Counted from the stretch's first letter, positions 20,724 to 34,856 are shown. The stretch is 64,000 nucleotides of DNA from Clusia tigrina (GCA_920105625.2 OV050030.1:82859400-82923399); one strand, 5' to 3'. The notes: a model not told the origin generated them from the sequence alone. A program made the numbers and translations.

Positions 20724-22445
20724 CTAGTTCCGCTTGCCCATAAACATGCTGTGCAGGTATCCCCGAAAACCTCCGTGGCCTGTCAGCAATTGTGTGACGT
20801 AGAAATTCACCTCACCATGAGACCCTTTTACCCATTTCTGAATGTTGGGGATCAGCCCTCTTGTCCAGCGGCCATTTGTAGAAGTATCCCACTGGGCTTG
20901 CCACTCTTGAAGGGTCTTCCGCTCTCCAATTTCCAAGAGCTCCTCTACATTTGTCGCGTGTGTCCCTTTGGCGTGGTAGAGGTTCATCGCTTCTTTCGCT
21001 AGCAAGTTCACGGGAATCATGCCGGCTATTACCAAAGTGGCATCTGTGGATACGATGCGGTATGCGCAGATCACTCGTAGTGCACTTCTCCTGTATGCTG
21101 CGTCAATGGTGCGGACGTAAGCGTTCACATCCGCGTTTTCGGCCCATATTGGCGCCCCATAGAGAATAATGGATCTGACAACCCCGGCGATGAGTCGCCT
21201 TTTCCGCTGTCTGGGTCCTCCCACGTTGGGCATTATTCTACAAAGGAGAGAACATGTGTTTCCTGCCTTATCTACCAAGCGCCGCAGATGTTCTTTGAAG
21301 GTAAGCCGCGCGTCTATCCACACCACTCCTAGGTACTTGAGGTGTGGAATCGTGGTTATGGCACATCTACCAACTCTTATTTCCACTACCTCCAATACTC
21401 TGGGGCTCGAAACCAGGATTGCCTCGGTCTTGTGTTCAGCCAAGCTAAGTCCAACGTTTGCAAGCCATCTTCCGACGGTAGCCACAGTTCGGTTGGCCTC
21501 TGCTACCACTTCCTCCAAGTATTTAGCTGTGATTACCAATGCTATGTCGTCCGCGTATCCGATGAGTTTGACACCATCAGGGACCTGTACGCGGAGGATG
21601 CCGTCGTACATAGCATTCCAGAGTAACGGTCCAAGCACCGATCCCTGGGGAACTTCTCCAAGAATTTTGTGCGACTCCACACCTTTTTCGGACTGGTAGA
21701 GCAGGATCCTATCGCTGAAGTAGCTGGCAATCATTCGTCTCAGGTAGATGGGTACCCCAAACTCTGCTAACGCTTTGGCTATGCGCTCCCAGCTAGCTGA
21801 GTTGAAAGTGTTTTTGACATCTAGGGTGACCACAAGGCAATACCTCTTGGTTCCACCCCTCCATCGTTTCCCCTGGATCGCTGTTTTAGCTGTCTGGACA
21901 AGTTCGTTGATGGCGTCCACGGTAGATCTCGCCTTCCGGAAACCATATTGCCGTTTTGAGAGCCCTCCAGATTTTGCAATGGCCTCATCAATCCTGTCAG
22001 AGATTATCCGCTCCAGAATTGTTCCCGCCGTATCTAACATGCAGAGCGGGCGGTACGCTGAAGGGTCCTCTGTTGGTTTGTTGGCTTTCAGCACCAGGAC
22101 CAATCGTTGCCTCTTCCATCTCTTGGTGAAAATGCCTTCTCTCAGGCAAGCGTCGTACATTTTCCTCATTGGCTCTGGGTTCAGTGCAGCTGCGGTCTTG
22201 AGCACTCGGTTGGGGATTCCATCTGGGCCGGGTGCTTTCTGGTCTCCAAACTTCCCAACCGCCCGCAACACATCGTCTATAGTCAGACTAGGTATTGATT
22301 CCTCCGTTTGCTCCAGAGGGAGCTCGTATAGGACATAATTCTGTACTGGAAAGAGCTGTGCCACTATGCGTCTGAGCAACATTGGACAGGTTGGGGCTGG
22401 CTGCCAATAACAGGGCAATTTTCGCATGACAAGTCTATATGCCAT
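20724..22445 (-). CDS. R1-clade LINE reverse transcriptase frame, unit B
   Basis: 573 codons open; residue 212 next to motif A is Asn, as in C and D. Tyr-Ala-Asp-Asp at 297-300 is intact. The natural C-terminus is replaced by LTR-encoded residues. Confidence 0.88.
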   Translation of the reverse strand: MAYRLVMRKLPCYWQPAPTCPMLLRRIVAQLFPVQNYVLYELPLEQTEESIPSLTIDDVLRAVGKFGDQKAPGPDGIPNRVLKTAAALNPEPMRKMYDACLREGIFTKRWKRQRLVLVLKANKPTEDPSAYRPLCMLDTAGTILERIISDRIDEAIAKSGGLSKRQYGFRKARSTVDAINELVQTAKTAIQGKRWRGGTKRYCLVVTLDVKNTFNSASWERIAKALAEFGVPIYLRRMIASYFSDRILLYQSEKGVESHKILGEVPQGSVLGPLLWNAMYDGILRVQVPDGVKLIGYADDIALVITAKYLEEVVAEANRTVATVGRWLANVGLSLAEHKTEAILVSSPRVLEVVEIRVGRCAITTIPHLKYLGVVWIDARLTFKEHLRRLVDKAGNTCSLLCRIMPNVGGPRQRKRRLIAGVVRSIILYGAPIWAENADVNAYVRTIDAAYRRSALRVICAYRIVSTDATLVIAGMIPVNLLAKEAMNLYHAKGTHATNVEELLEIGERKTLQEWQAQWDTSTNGRWTRGLIPNIQKWVKGSHGEVNFYVTQLLTGHGGFRGYLHSMFMGKRN

Positions 22446-23346
22446 GCCCCATGGGTAATCCTCAACTTGTGCGCATAATTCAGAGAATCTGGTGCTTTTG
22501 CTCTTCTTAATTGCCTATTTAGAACTTTTCTGATTTCCTTGAAGGTCTGGTGCTTCTGCAGGGAATCTGGTTTCCGTATGGAACGTTGATACATTCTCCT
22601 CGCAGCATGGCATGCTTTGCGGAGTTCACCTATTGCATCCGTCCACCAGTAGACAGGTTTATGCCTCCCACCATATGCTCTCCTGGGCATTGCCGCGTAG
22701 GAGGCGTTTTCTGACTTCCTTGCCAGCTGATTCGCCATTTCTTCTGCATTGCCTTCCAGCACCAAACCTTCAAGCATCATTTCTAGGACGTGTTAGTCAC
22801 GGCTGTTTGTCCTCCAGCCTTTCAATGTCGGACCTATCCGCTGCCATTTCCGGGGCTTCTCCAGTTTGCAGATGATAGCTTGGTAATCGCTGTGGGTGTA
22901 TATGTCACTCACCAGATATTTTGCACCCCTCACCAGCCTGCTACATACGAAGATTAGGTGTATCGCAGAGCTGGCACCTCCTCTGGCAAAAGTCATCTCG
23001 CCGGTATTCAAGAGGATGGCGTCAAGTGCTGCGAGTGCATCCATGAGGATATGACCCATTCAGTTGCCCATGCGTTGAAATCGCCAGCAATTACTACAGG
23101 GTTCCTGCCGTGCGCATCTAGAACGAGTCTATCTACCGCCGACTCAAACTCATCCGTAGTTAGGCTTGGTGCCATGTAGCAACTGTAAACCGTGGTTCCT
23201 CCTATGGTTGCCCTGAATAATTTTTCATCCCTCCTGACGTCCGCGAGTTTAGGTGGCTTGACTCCACACACCCATATTGCAGCTCGGCAAGTATTGTCCT
23301 CGACACAGACTCCTTGGTGCTTCCGACGATATGGTTCACTGAGCAC
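22364..23346 (-). pseudogene. R1-clade LINE endonuclease and linker, broken, unit B
   Basis: Frames 23008-23346, 22793-23059 and 22364-22780 with the same stop and frameshifts as in A; one Ala-to-Thr change in the linker. The two changed catalytic positions are the same. Confidence 0.78.
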
Positions 23347-23376
23347 AGCAGTGATTGAGGTTCAGCTGGAGTAACT

Positions 23377-24614
23377 TCATTCCATGAGTTTTGACTCCTT
23401 TACTGCTTGCTTATACGACGAACATATTCTGCATCCTGTCGAGTGATCCGTATCCTTGCGCCTCCTTTGGCCTTTGGTCTTGCAGAGTGCACAGGTTGGG
23501 CTTTTGCTACACTCGCTGGCGTTGTGGCCTTCGCTGATCTGGCTCTGTATGCAAGCTCCCTTGAGGACTTGTGTCAACCCTTGCATGGCCTCCGTGCTCC
23601 GGCATAGACAACCATGGGATCATGAAGGCGACTGTACTACGGGCAGCGATAACGACTCTGAGCGGGAACCCAAAACGCATGAACAAGATAAATAACAAAG
23701 AAAACAACAACAACAACAATAACGAGGGAGTAAAAAACATCCGAGGGAGCCGCATCTGTAGCACCGATTCCGCCAGTCCTCCTTGCTACTACACTTTTTG
23801 GCAATATGGCCAATCTCCATGCACTTGTAGCAACGTGTGGGTACTACCTTTCCAAACACCCAACAAGAGGTCCATCCGACTCTCAGTTTCCCGGCCAGTA
23901 CCGCCGCATCCGCCTTTTGCCTTTTGGGTACCGCTCGGCTCGTTGGGCTGGTTCCGTCGTCTTCTGCGTTTTCGCGGGGACGCTTCGGCATTGCAACGGA
24001 AGCCGCGTAGCTCCTTGCCAGTGGCGATACGCTGGCTTGGACCTCCTTGTCCTCCTGCGCTTTACAGATTTGCATATGCTTGTTTGCTCGCTGCAGTAGT
24101 GGTGGTTGAACGGTGACGATGCCATCGGCATCCCGTTCTTGCGCCACTTCTAGGCACATGTCGCGGATCTTCGCCGCCTTTCCTTTAATGTCCGAATGGA
24201 CATTATGTCGCTGATGAGTGCCTCGGTATGCCACTCTAGCACAGCCATTTTCCCCTTCGCATTCACTTCCGGCGGCGGGTAGATTGCCATCTTCCCTAGC
24301 ATGTCTGACTTACATGCCACCTGCATTTGCATCTCCCCCGGATCACCCAGGGAGTTTCTCCGCACCGTCAGTCGCTGGTCCTGCCCACCACTAGGTGGGG
24401 TCCGGCGCAGTATGGAGCTTCTATTGAAAGGGTCCTGCTCCCTGCTTTTGTTTTTTGCTCCCTCGTTATTGTTGTTGTTGGTTTCTTTGTTATTTATTTT
24501 GTTCATGCGTTTTGGGTTCCCGCTCAGAGTCGTTATCGCTGCCCGTAGTACAGTCGCCTTCATGATCCCATGGTTGTCTATGCCGGAGCACGGAGGCCAT
24601 GCAAGGGTTGACAA
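23377..24614 (-). pseudogene. R1-clade LINE ORF1, disrupted, unit B
   Basis: Same split second zinc knuckle. A few substitutions are private to this copy (for example Arg to Gly early in frame 23620-24234). Confidence 0.75.
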
Positions 24615-24653
24615 AAGTCCTCAAGGGAGCTTGCATACAGAGCCAGATCAGCG
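23532..24653. repeat. Inverted duplication inside LINE ORF1, unit B
   Basis: Arms 23532-23739 and 24450-24653. One base differs from A in the left arm (GTAAAAAACA for GCAAAAAACA). Confidence 0.9.
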
Positions 24654-25605
24654 TTAGTCGCGAATTTTACATCCGAGCCTGTACCGCCAACTTAATGGGG
24701 TCGGACATCGAGCGTTCTCCGAGACCTGCCAAGGTTTTAATTGCCTCCGTCCCAATTGTGGCATTAAGCTGCCAGCCATTTCGATAAGATTTCACTCTTA
24801 CGTACTAAACTGACAGCATGCCACCATCGTCAGCCCATATCCATAATTCAAAAAAAAAAATGTCCGGTATCACAAACGTAAGGCCTTACGGGTCTCGACC
24901 TTAGTACCGCTAAGCGCTAGGCGCACAGCTGCCACATGCCTGGGGCCTGACCAAGGTGTTGGTTATCTGAATTCACTCTTGGATTTTTATGGTCCAACGA
25001 TGATACCACGAAGTCCCTCGGTGGTGAAACGATGCTCCGCGCCCGTCCCTCGATGGTCCCTCGTTGTCCATCGGTGCCCCTTCAGCCGCCCCTCCGGGGT
25101 CATCGCTGAAAGAGTCGTTGCTCACTTCGGCTAGCAACCAGAGGTTGCTGGTATACCATTGCCCGGGCCCGCCACGATGATGCAGTGAGTTTTCTTGGAA
25201 GAGTTCTCTGTAAGGATCACCCTGGCCTCTCCCTGGTAAGTGGCTATCAGAGTATTTACCTTCAGATTATCTACCCTGACCCCAGCTATAATTCATGGCA
25301 ATGTTCATGTCTTAACATCAAAATGTTGAGTGGAGACTCCATATGTTAATGTCATACCAAAAAAATTAAACATTATGTCAAGAAAGCAGTTCTGCTAGAA
25401 ACCATGAAATAAATTTGATGTTTCACTCGAATTTAACGTTTGTCTATTTAAAAATGGCACCAATTAAATTTAATAGAAGCGAAATAATTAATTTTATAAT
25501 TATTTATCGAGAATTTGAATGTTTGAGCAATTGCAAACTGTTCAATTTCTGATTGCAGTTTTTTTAACTCTCTTAAAGCATTCAATGCGAGAACGCATCT
25601 GTTGT

Positions 25606-26365
25606 TTACTGTTCAAAGCCATGTAAAAAATGAAATGCTTTAACATAATTTGCCCACTTCATATTCTGACAGCCATCAGCTACTCTAACATGAACATGAA
25701 CTTTGCTATGAATTATAGCTAGTCGAGACACTATGTAAGTAAGGGAATTTTTTCTGGGTAGAGAATTTCCCATATCTGTTTTTTTATAGATTATTGTTTG
25801 ACTAAAATACATTTACCAGGTGTTATTAATAGAAGACCGCTCTCTAAATGTCATTTTCTCTCAGTCATAATAAGTGTCAAAATGAACAAACAATGTTGCT
25901 TCTTTTGTAAATTTTGGATGCTATTTTCGGGCTTTGCATTTATGTTCGTAATAAGTTAAAACTCAAATGCCCTTTATTTTTTTGGGTTCTTTTTTCATTT
26001 ATTATTATTTCAAAACAAAATTATACATACACACATATAACAGCTAATATAACTTAATATAAAATTTTCAATAATTTACTATTGCCTATTATTCTGTTTT
26101 TTTTTAGTTGCTAATTTATTTATTTTTTAAATACAATTCTAAAATACATTCGACATTTAAAAAAAATTGTTTTACCGCATTTGGTAAATTAACTTTAATG
26201 CTTAATTCCATTAACTTTTCACGGAAATTCTTGCAGCGCACAATTTTATTTCCGTTGAACTCTATAAAAATGATCTCTAATGATTGCGTCTTTAGGAACG
26301 CTGAAAAATCTAACTTTTTCCTTTCTCCATGTATTATTGCAAATAACGCAACGATAATGCACCAT
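25606..26365 (-). pseudogene. P-element-like relic with THAP domain, unit B
   Basis: The THAP start is complement(26246..26365); the possible downstream piece is 25606-25812. Same stop as in A. Confidence 0.5.
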
Positions 26366-26665
26366 TTTTCTATTTATTATTGTTCATATATATTTTTAAA
26401 TGATTTCACTACACTTTGGAAGCTGAGGACAATAATATAAAATTTCCCTCTTTTAGTTTCTCAATGTATACAACATTCGCTACGAGAGCAGATTTGACAC
26501 ATATTATGACTGTTCATCAGTCATTTTGGTACAAGCACCGAACTGGTAACGTTTTAAGGAAGAATATCCTTAAACACTGGCAATCAATCGGCCTCGATTG
26601 AGCTAACAATGACTGGTCACGTTCTTGTTCCTCTTCCAAAAATTCATAACTAGAACATTCATCAG

Positions 26666-27195
26666 TTGATATATCATCAAGTGAGTCTAATGTGTGTTGC
26701 CTTCTGAGTCCATTACATCTGATTTGTTTTTAATTTTTAACCACTTTCTCATTCTAGTTGAATCAATTACACTATTGTATGGTATTTGGGTTACTTGACA
26801 ATTTTCTACATCTGTTACTACATAACGATAGTAATCTAATTGTTTACGGACTACATTTCTTTATAAGTTTTTTGTTTTTCCCTACCGTTGTCTAGACATT
26901 CATTATTACCACCAAGTCACCCGGTTTGAATTGTCTTGCAGGCTTATGGCTTTCATCAAAATATTTGTAGTTGCGCGATTGAGATTTTCTGATTGCACAC
27001 TCGTTTTTCATTTAATTCTTTACATTCTTTTGAATAAAACTCATCTAAATCAATTACCTTACCACGCTGTTCAACATCAAATAGCAACTTACTGAGTGTT
27101 TCTTTAGTTGCACAGTGAGTTAACACCCGGCTGGAAGATTTGCCTAAATGCGCACTCTGAAAACTGTCCCGTCAGCATTTGGGATGTTGGGAAAC
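26666..27195 (-). pseudogene. Gypsy integrase C-terminal relic, unit B
   Basis: Same broken frames as at 11886-12415. Confidence 0.6.
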
Positions 27196-27258
27196 ATTCC
27201 AATCGCATCATCCAGCAGCCACAGATATTGTAAACATATAAGTGAGATATAAACACAT

Positions 27259-27644
27259 AAGCGAAGTATTGTAAACACATACGAGTAAGCGATGTTTCGT
27301 ATAGCTTTAAGATACAATTTTCAGTTAGTTCATAAGTAAACTCGGAAAGTATAAGTTCATACGTAAACTTATCAGTGAATAAAGTTTTATTTTTAAAATC
27401 CAAAACTTCACCAAAACTTATTAATTTAGTGCACAGTATTGTTCAAAGCAAATATTTTGTTTCCAGTCAGTATAATTTATTGGCTCAGTTATTTTCGCTA
27501 ATATAGATCTTAAGACACGGTTTAACTTGACCCTTCGACTAGGTCGATGCAACAGCGTTTAGTATATGTATAATGTTTTTATCCTCACAAAATCCGTTAA
27601 ATTCTGACGATCGCTTACTCGTATGTGTTTACAATACTTCGCTT
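27259..27644. repeat. Perfect 35-bp inverted repeats, unit B
   Basis: Arms 27259-27293 and 27610-27644, both unchanged from A. Confidence 0.8.
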
Positions 27645-28444
27645 TAGGTATGTGCATATATAACTAACTGCAATTTGATGGGCATATTCGTTCGTGGTGC
27701 AGTGGGATCGCTACGCTCGGCTTATGGTTAAACAGCCAGGTTAGGCCGAACTGTAATATAATAATATATATAAATATAAGTAGTGAAACGTATCTTACGT
27801 ATTATTGCATACGTGCCTTAACTTTAAAGTATGTAAAGTGTGGCGACACCTTTAAATGTAAACCCAGCCAACTTCAATCTTGGGCTCTTCCTTTTTTGTT
27901 GTACACTAGTTCTTGCGATTTTGTAAAAATCCTTTAAATTTACAATAATTATTCATTAACTAATAAATAAAAAAACCAATCAAAATTTTAAATCCCTCTC
28001 AATAAATATTTGTCAAGGATATGTTTTGACAAGGTAAAAAAATCGTGAATTTTATTTCTCCCCTAAAAATATATAGGTCTTGTTTTGATTAATTTCATTT
28101 AATCAATGTATTTACGAATGAAGAGTAACAAAAAATACTTAAATACAAAAAGCATATAAAAAACAAAATGAGTAAAAAAATTTGCTGTTAAGAGTTTACA
28201 ATTATTTTTACAATTCTCTTTGGAACTAATTTAGCTGCGAAATGCAATTACCGTTATGAAATTGATGCTTCACTATGCTTGGTGCGCATTCTAGATCCAA
28301 ATTATTCAAAAATAGTAGTTCCTTGCGCATCGAATGCAGAATTTTTAATAAAATTATTGTGAATTTAAGAAAAAGAACCTTATTCTATATGACTCAGTTG
28401 GTTTACTATAACCACCGCATCCCATAAATTGTCCGAGATGTTTC
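27645..28444. other. AT-rich unassigned spacer, unit B
   Basis: Nothing recognisable; nearly identical to 12865-13664. Confidence 0.5.
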
Positions 28445-28974
28445 CTTGACAATTAAAAAAAACCAATACATTGAAAACCGATTGTCTTTCGCTAGGATGT
28501 ACTTTGTCATACCGAATGACTATTAGGATGAAGCTATATTGCGCAAGACCCAAACCATGCTTTACTATAATGGTGGGCCTAATAGAGTATGGCAACAACC
28601 TTTAAACGCATTGGAAAATTGAAATATTATATTATATTCCAATATTTAAATTCAGCAAACTTTATGTCATTGCATATATAGTAAAGGAATAGGAGAAATA
28701 GATTTCATAGAGAAGTAAATGGAAGCAAAACAATATTAGGATATTTATAAACAGCGCAGATCATTGCGGGTTCAATATTGATAACAATCTGCAATTCAAA
28801 TTTTACCAAGATAATGACCCAAAACATAAGGCGCAGATCGTAAGGATGTGGGTTATTTATAATTACAAAAAAGTGTAATATACGGCAGCACAGAGTCCAC
28901 ACTTAAAACCATTAGAAAATTTGTGGAAACTTTTAAGAAAAACTGAGCACTGTAATACTAGAGGATTGATATAA
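28445..28974 (+). pseudogene. Tc1-like transposase relic, more decayed, unit B
   Basis: This copy has lost the in-frame ATG (ATATGC became ATCTGC near 28789) and gained a stop between the second catalytic Asp and the Glu (GTGTTATAT became GTGTAATAT near 28877). It is therefore the most damaged of the three complete copies. Confidence 0.72.
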
Positions 28975-29523
28975 AATACCTAGCGAATACGATGTGCAGA
29001 AGTTGATTTATACCATGAGGAGAATACAACAAGTCATTATAAGTACTAAAGGGAGTCATACAAAATATTAAAACCTTTTAATGTGCTAATTTTCTTTTCT
29101 TTCTTTCATTTTTATACATAAGCTCTAATTTGTAAAAACACTTTCTTGACAGACAATTTTTTGGCTACTTTTTGTTTTTATGTTTTTTTTTTAAAATTGA
29201 TTATAATATGTTTGTTGTTAGTGTTCATCAGTAAATACATTAATTAAATGAATTGAATTAAAAAATTAATCAAACTATAAAGAAGTACTATATTATGTAC
29301 GCAGAAAATCAATTTTTTTTAACACTTCATTATTTATTGAAACTTCTAAATAAGAACTAATAATAAGTAAAAAAATCTTACATAACTATATTTTATATTT
29401 AAACCTTAGCCAATGCTAAGGGTAAATAAATTGAATATATAATACACTATATATAAAAGAATAATGAATAAAATTCATGATAAATCCATTGTAAATTAAA
29501 GTAAAAATTTACGTTAATACGTT
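28975..29523. other. AT-rich spacer at the B/C unit border
   Basis: Same as 14195-14742 apart from single-base changes and one extra A; no feature recognised. Confidence 0.5.
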
Positions 29524-29829
29524 TGTGGCAACCCGCCAAAGGTGACAGCCCACAATAACCAGTTGATCTGGCAGCGCTTATATGAGTTAATATAATTTTA
29601 GTTTTTCTGATGCAATACAGTTGTTTTATATTTTGGATAATAAATACACAAAGTATTAATATAAATTACTAAATTAAATATAGTTCAAGGAACTAAAATA
29701 AGAACAAGCACGAGTGAGGTGTACAAAATCTGTGTTCGAATTTGGAAAATCCATTTGGAATAGGATCTGGGCCAGTTGGGCAACTGAAGTACAAATAAAA
29801 GTACAAGACGATCAGCCGAAACAATAACA
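29524..29829 (+). repeat. Putative Gypsy-1 5' LTR and leader, unit C
   Basis: Same TGTGGCAACCC start as in B, with few substitutions. Gag follows directly. Confidence 0.45.
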
Positions 29830-31170
29830 TTGATTCCAAACATGAATGAGACAAATGGAATTAGGCCATTTCTTTGTGAAGTGATTGACAAGTCGCTAAT
29901 TCGTACTGAGTTGGAAAAGTGGCTAAGGGCATTTACTTTCTACATTCAGGCGGAAGAAATATCAGATGCAGTCAAGAAAAAGAATAAGCTTTTACATAAT
30001 GGAGGAACCCAATTACAGGAAGTTGCGCATAACATTCCAGGTGCTCTTACTTGTGGGGAAATTGAAGATGCCTATAAAATGTTAGTTGACAAATTGACTG
30101 ACTATTTTTCCCCAAAAAGAAACATTTGAGAGGCATTTGTTTCGATAAATTGAGGCAGATTCGGGTGAAACCTTTAATAAATTCTTATTGAGGACGCGGC
30201 AACAGGCTTCAAAGTGTGTGTTTGGTGAAACAAAGAATGATATTCTGGAAATGAGCATTAAAGACAAATTGATTGACTCCTGGGCATCTGCGGATTTAAA
30301 AAAGAGGTCATTGGAAAAAGAGCACTCTTTGAAAGAAATTATTGAAATTTGCCCAGTCCATGAGCAAATTAATGCTCACTCAAAATCAATGGAGGTTCCA
30401 AGCACAAGTGGAGAAATCAATAAAATTGCAAATAACTGCGAATGTTTTAGATGTGGACAAAAGAATCATGACGGAAGCAGTGTAGTTTGTCCAGCCAGGA
30501 AAATGAAATGCAACAAATGTGGCCTGTTGGGACATTTTGCCCGGGAATGCCGTACTGGTTCAAACAAACGAAAATTTTCTACATTTAATAACAGAAATCC
30601 GAAGTGTCGAGATATTGGTTATTCCAAAATAAGATATATCGATGGCCAATCCAAGTCAAAAGATGATTGCTGTTTTAAAATATTTAATAAAGGAGAATCT
30701 GCGATTGAGATAATACAGTGTTTTGTAGGCGGTAAGAAGATAAGTATGTTGATAGATTCAGGATCAAAATACAACCTCCTTTGTGAAGATAATTGGAATT
30801 TGTTGAATACCGGAAAAGCAGTCATGTGGAATACTCGATTTAAATCAGATCACCAATTCAGAGCATACGCTGGTAATGTGGCACTTACGATAAAAGCAGT
30901 TTTTGAAGCGGTTATTGGGATTGAGAGGAGTTCTAATTTGATTTCAACTTTTTATGTTATTGAGCGTGGCGAGCAATCATTGCTGGGTCAATCATTACTG
31001 CCATCAAATTGGGTGTATTGAAGTTGGGTATAGGCGTCAATCATGTGGAGAAATTGAAAACTTTGAATAAAATTACTGGAAGGATGGCAATACGGAAAGG
31101 ATGATTTTGAATTATTTAACGATATTAAAATTAAGCCAGATTCTTTGAGGTGTACTATTAGAAATTACTG
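29830..31170 (+). pseudogene. Gypsy-1 gag-protease relic, unit C
   Basis: Gag N-terminal frame 29830-30129 is ended by a private 5-bp deletion after the Ser-Pro-Lys-Arg motif. Frame 30188-31021 (277 codons) carries two zinc knuckles (Cys86-x2-Cys-x4-His-x6-Cys101 and Cys108-x2-Cys-x4-His-x4-Cys121) and the protease active site Asp-Ser-Gly-Ser at 190-193. As in A, a frameshift precedes the stop and RT is absent. This is the gag-protease half of a Ty3/Gypsy element; packaging and polyprotein cutting were its roles. It cannot be functional. Confidence 0.82.
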
Positions 31171-31902
31171 AGTAAAAATCAATAACAAACGGAGGCTAAA
31201 CGGCTTTTCCATGAAAATTAAACTTATAAGTAGTAGGCTAGTATACAGTTGTCATTTTAGCGAAAACTTTAAAATTATTGTTTGAAGCTGGCTTTAGCTC
31301 AAAAAGTGCATTTTTGGGTACCGTAATTCTATAAATTTTCCCTCCCACTTATACCTTACAAAAATCTACTTGTTGAGTTTCAAATCAAATAGACTTTGAT
31401 TTCGGGTGAAACGATAAGAAAGAAATTAAAATGTGGATTTGGATGGAGGCAATAAAATTATGAGGAAGATATATTACGGAAGTATTAAATAAAAGAGAAA
31501 TATCAGGAGAGAAAAACTGGACGAAGTACCAGATAGAAAACAGGTCGAAAGGTCAACCGAACAGAAGAACAATATAGAAAACAAGGTGGAAGAATCAACA
31601 TACTCTTATAATATAAACTGTGAATTTGTAAAAATAATATAACATATATAAAGTTATTGAGTTAAATAAAATCATAAAACATAAGGACTAAGGATCAAGA
31701 GAGCTTTCTGTATACGAGCCCTGGAATCCGCTGAATTCAACAGCGATAAATAGTCGTTACATCGTGAACTGAAATATCTAGATTATTTGTGTAAATGAGC
31801 AAGGAATCCGCCTTAGTGATGACCATTTAAATGCGATTATAAACTATGCATTGTCCACATATGCTAAGGAGGTTCCAAAAGTTCTTGGTCTGTTTTCATA
31901 TT
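31171..31902. other. AT-rich Gypsy-1 trailing sequence, unit C
   Basis: No gene. Compared with A and D, eight bases are missing near 31527 (GGACGAAGTACC instead of GGACGAAGGACAGAAGTACC). Confidence 0.5.
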
Positions 31903-32136
31903 TTATACGCTTTGAAGAATTGTAAGCAGGAGCCTCGATCGCTTACAATTCTTCTGGGTCTGCTGAGATCCATGAAATACTTCAACGTGACTCAGCATCT
32001 GTTGTTGTTTTAGAATAATAAGCCACTGGATTAAATTGTTCATCGTCTTGCCTCTGTTGAAATATGGCACCATAGCCTTTAGAACTAGCATCTTGTGCTT
32101 TGAACGTAAATCGTGCATTTCTTTTTGGTAGCTCAA
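31903..32136 (-). pseudogene. Gypsy RNase H/integrase fragment, unit C
   Basis: Same fused fragment as in B, with the perfect 13-bp hairpin beside the integrase motif. Confidence 0.65.
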
Positions 32137-32626
32137 CTGCGCCCAACATCAGAAGCAGGTACTATCGGTACACGGTAGAGGATGCAACGCAGGAATTCTA
32201 GTTGTGGTCAACAACTACAACATTTTGGCACGCTCCAACAAAACAAACACGAAGGCCCATCATATCCTTACATGGCGCTTAATAATACCAATAATACACT
32301 CAAAACACCAACTATTCCACTCAAAACACAAAAATTCCCAACCACAAGCTACTTTTAGGTAAATTAAGTCCTAATTTTACATACATTTATAACTATAAAT
32401 ACGCATACTTATTAAAATTTGTTTAATCTTAACTTTAAACTCATAACCTAATAATCGTATTGATTGTTAAGTCAATAAATATTATCTATTACTATAATGA
32501 ACTCTTACTCATAATAAAAAGTCATTCCCCCAAAATAATATCTATTCAAGAATCTTACCTCCACTCCACAAAAAATATACCTATTCCAATAAACTATTAA
32601 CTATATTCATTAAACACGTCAGTTAA
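32137..32626. other. AT-rich unassigned sequence, deleted form, unit C
   Basis: Shorter by a net 249 bp than in A and B; the joint is near 32322-32335 in CAAAACAC-like repeats that occur on both sides in A, suggesting a repeat-mediated deletion. Confidence 0.6.
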
Positions 32627-32990
32627 ATTCATATGGCGGAGTCATGCTACTCATTCATAATTCATTACAACATCAAAAAATCCAACTGAACAACGGCTTT
32701 GACGCAATAGCTTGCGAGATACTCTCACAAGTAAAATTTACAACAGTCTCCACTTACATACATAATAAAATTCAAGAAAGCTATTCTCAAACGCGAAAAC
32801 ATCATCAATCAACGACTTTTCGTATTAAATAAATCCTCGCCAGTGGATAAAATTTGGAGTAATATCAGAAGGTTTAACGGATATAAATCTATGCACGGTA
32901 TCCATAGTATAAATTCAATTAACCCCCTTTTCACGAATAATAAGCCGCACCTAATGTCAACCGAATTCTTGTTCCGATCGTTTATTTAGC
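32627..32990 (+). pseudogene. Jockey-like LINE endonuclease fragment, unit C
   Basis: Frame 32644-32832 has the same protein as in A and B. Confidence 0.6.
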
Positions 32991-33093
32991 CGCCCCCATC
33001 AGAATGTTCGTTTTTTTTATTTTGCTTCTTTCCTTCTTTTTTTTGTTTCCACTTGTCCGCTTTTCTAGTGAATGCGGCCAGTCAAAAACCTAG

Positions 33094-33135
33094 TGACTAT
33101 TCTGAGGTAGAGATAGCGCTGCCTCAGACTAGTCA
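33094..33135. repeat. 42-bp near-palindrome, unit C
   Basis: Unchanged from the other units. Confidence 0.7.
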
Positions 33136-33668
33136 AAATTCAAAAGTGAGTTGACTGACCGGCTTGACCGCTAAAACAGTCAATGATAGAATAGCGGAGG
33201 AGGCCAAGGAATTGGGAAAGGAACGGTTTTTTGAAAGAAAGCTAAAAGTCGTTTAAGGCGGTGGTAGCAAAATAAACGGCCTCTGTTAAGTTTGAATAAT
33301 TTGTCGGTTACATGTTCGGAGCGGGAGAAAAAATTACGGAAATGAAGGAATAGTTGTGATATGAGAAGGAGAGTTAAATTGAAACTTAAATTTAAAAAAA
33401 TGGTGCGCCTCATAAAAGATAAACTGCAGACATGCAACAAAAGTGAAATATTTCCTATAAGTGAAATTGTGTTTTTACAATAAAATGTGGAATTGATCAA
33501 ACAGTCAGAAAAAATATTCAAATTCGATTTTGTTTAAAAAAGACTAAAGAGGCAGAGTTTTGTGTGTGGTTCAACAATATTCGTTATTGGGTGCAAATAA
33601 AGGAAAGGGAAAAGGAAGCTGCCGCCCGCCTCGTCAGGCAAAGATAAGTAATTATAATTATATACATC

Positions 33669-33950
<282 letters not shown>

Positions 33951-34260
33951 GCTGCTCGCGTGCTCAACGTTGCGCTGCCAATAAAAAACGAAATATTTGT
34001 TATATCGTATATATAATATATGATAAAATACGTTCTTGCGAATTTATTGGTTATATCGTACATATAATATATGATGGAATACGTTTCTGCAAATTTCTAG
34101 AGATTGTGTTAATTGTGATTTTGTTTAAAAAAGACTAAAGAGGCAGAGTTTTGTGTGTGGTTCAACAAATATTCGTTATTGGGTGCAAATAAAGGAAAGG
34201 GAAAAGGAAGCTGCCGCCCGCCTCGTCAGGCAAAGATAAGTAATTATAATTATATACATC

Positions 34261-34560
<300 letters not shown>

Positions 34561-34856
34561 GCTGCTCGCGTGCTCAACGTTGCGCTGCCAATAAAAAACG
34601 AAATATTTGTTATATCGTATATATAATATATGATAAAATACGTTCTTGCGAATTTATTGGTTATATCGTACATATAATATATGATGGAATACGTTTCTGC
34701 AAATTTCTAGAGATTGTGTTAAGTCTAGTAATTAATATAACTTTTAATTGCACAAAACGCTCTATAACACGTCACCACAGCTTCAGCAAAGAAAGAGAAA
34801 GAGAATTGCATGAAAGGCCGGAAACACGAAGTGTGTTGTTCAGCAGCCAACACAGG

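Larger units (their letters stand above)
20747..25286 (-). mobile_element. R1-clade LINE, 3' truncated, unit B
   Basis: Same arrangement and same LTR fusion as in A. The 5' region (24654-25286) has the poly-A run preceded by TTC instead of TTA. Confidence 0.8.
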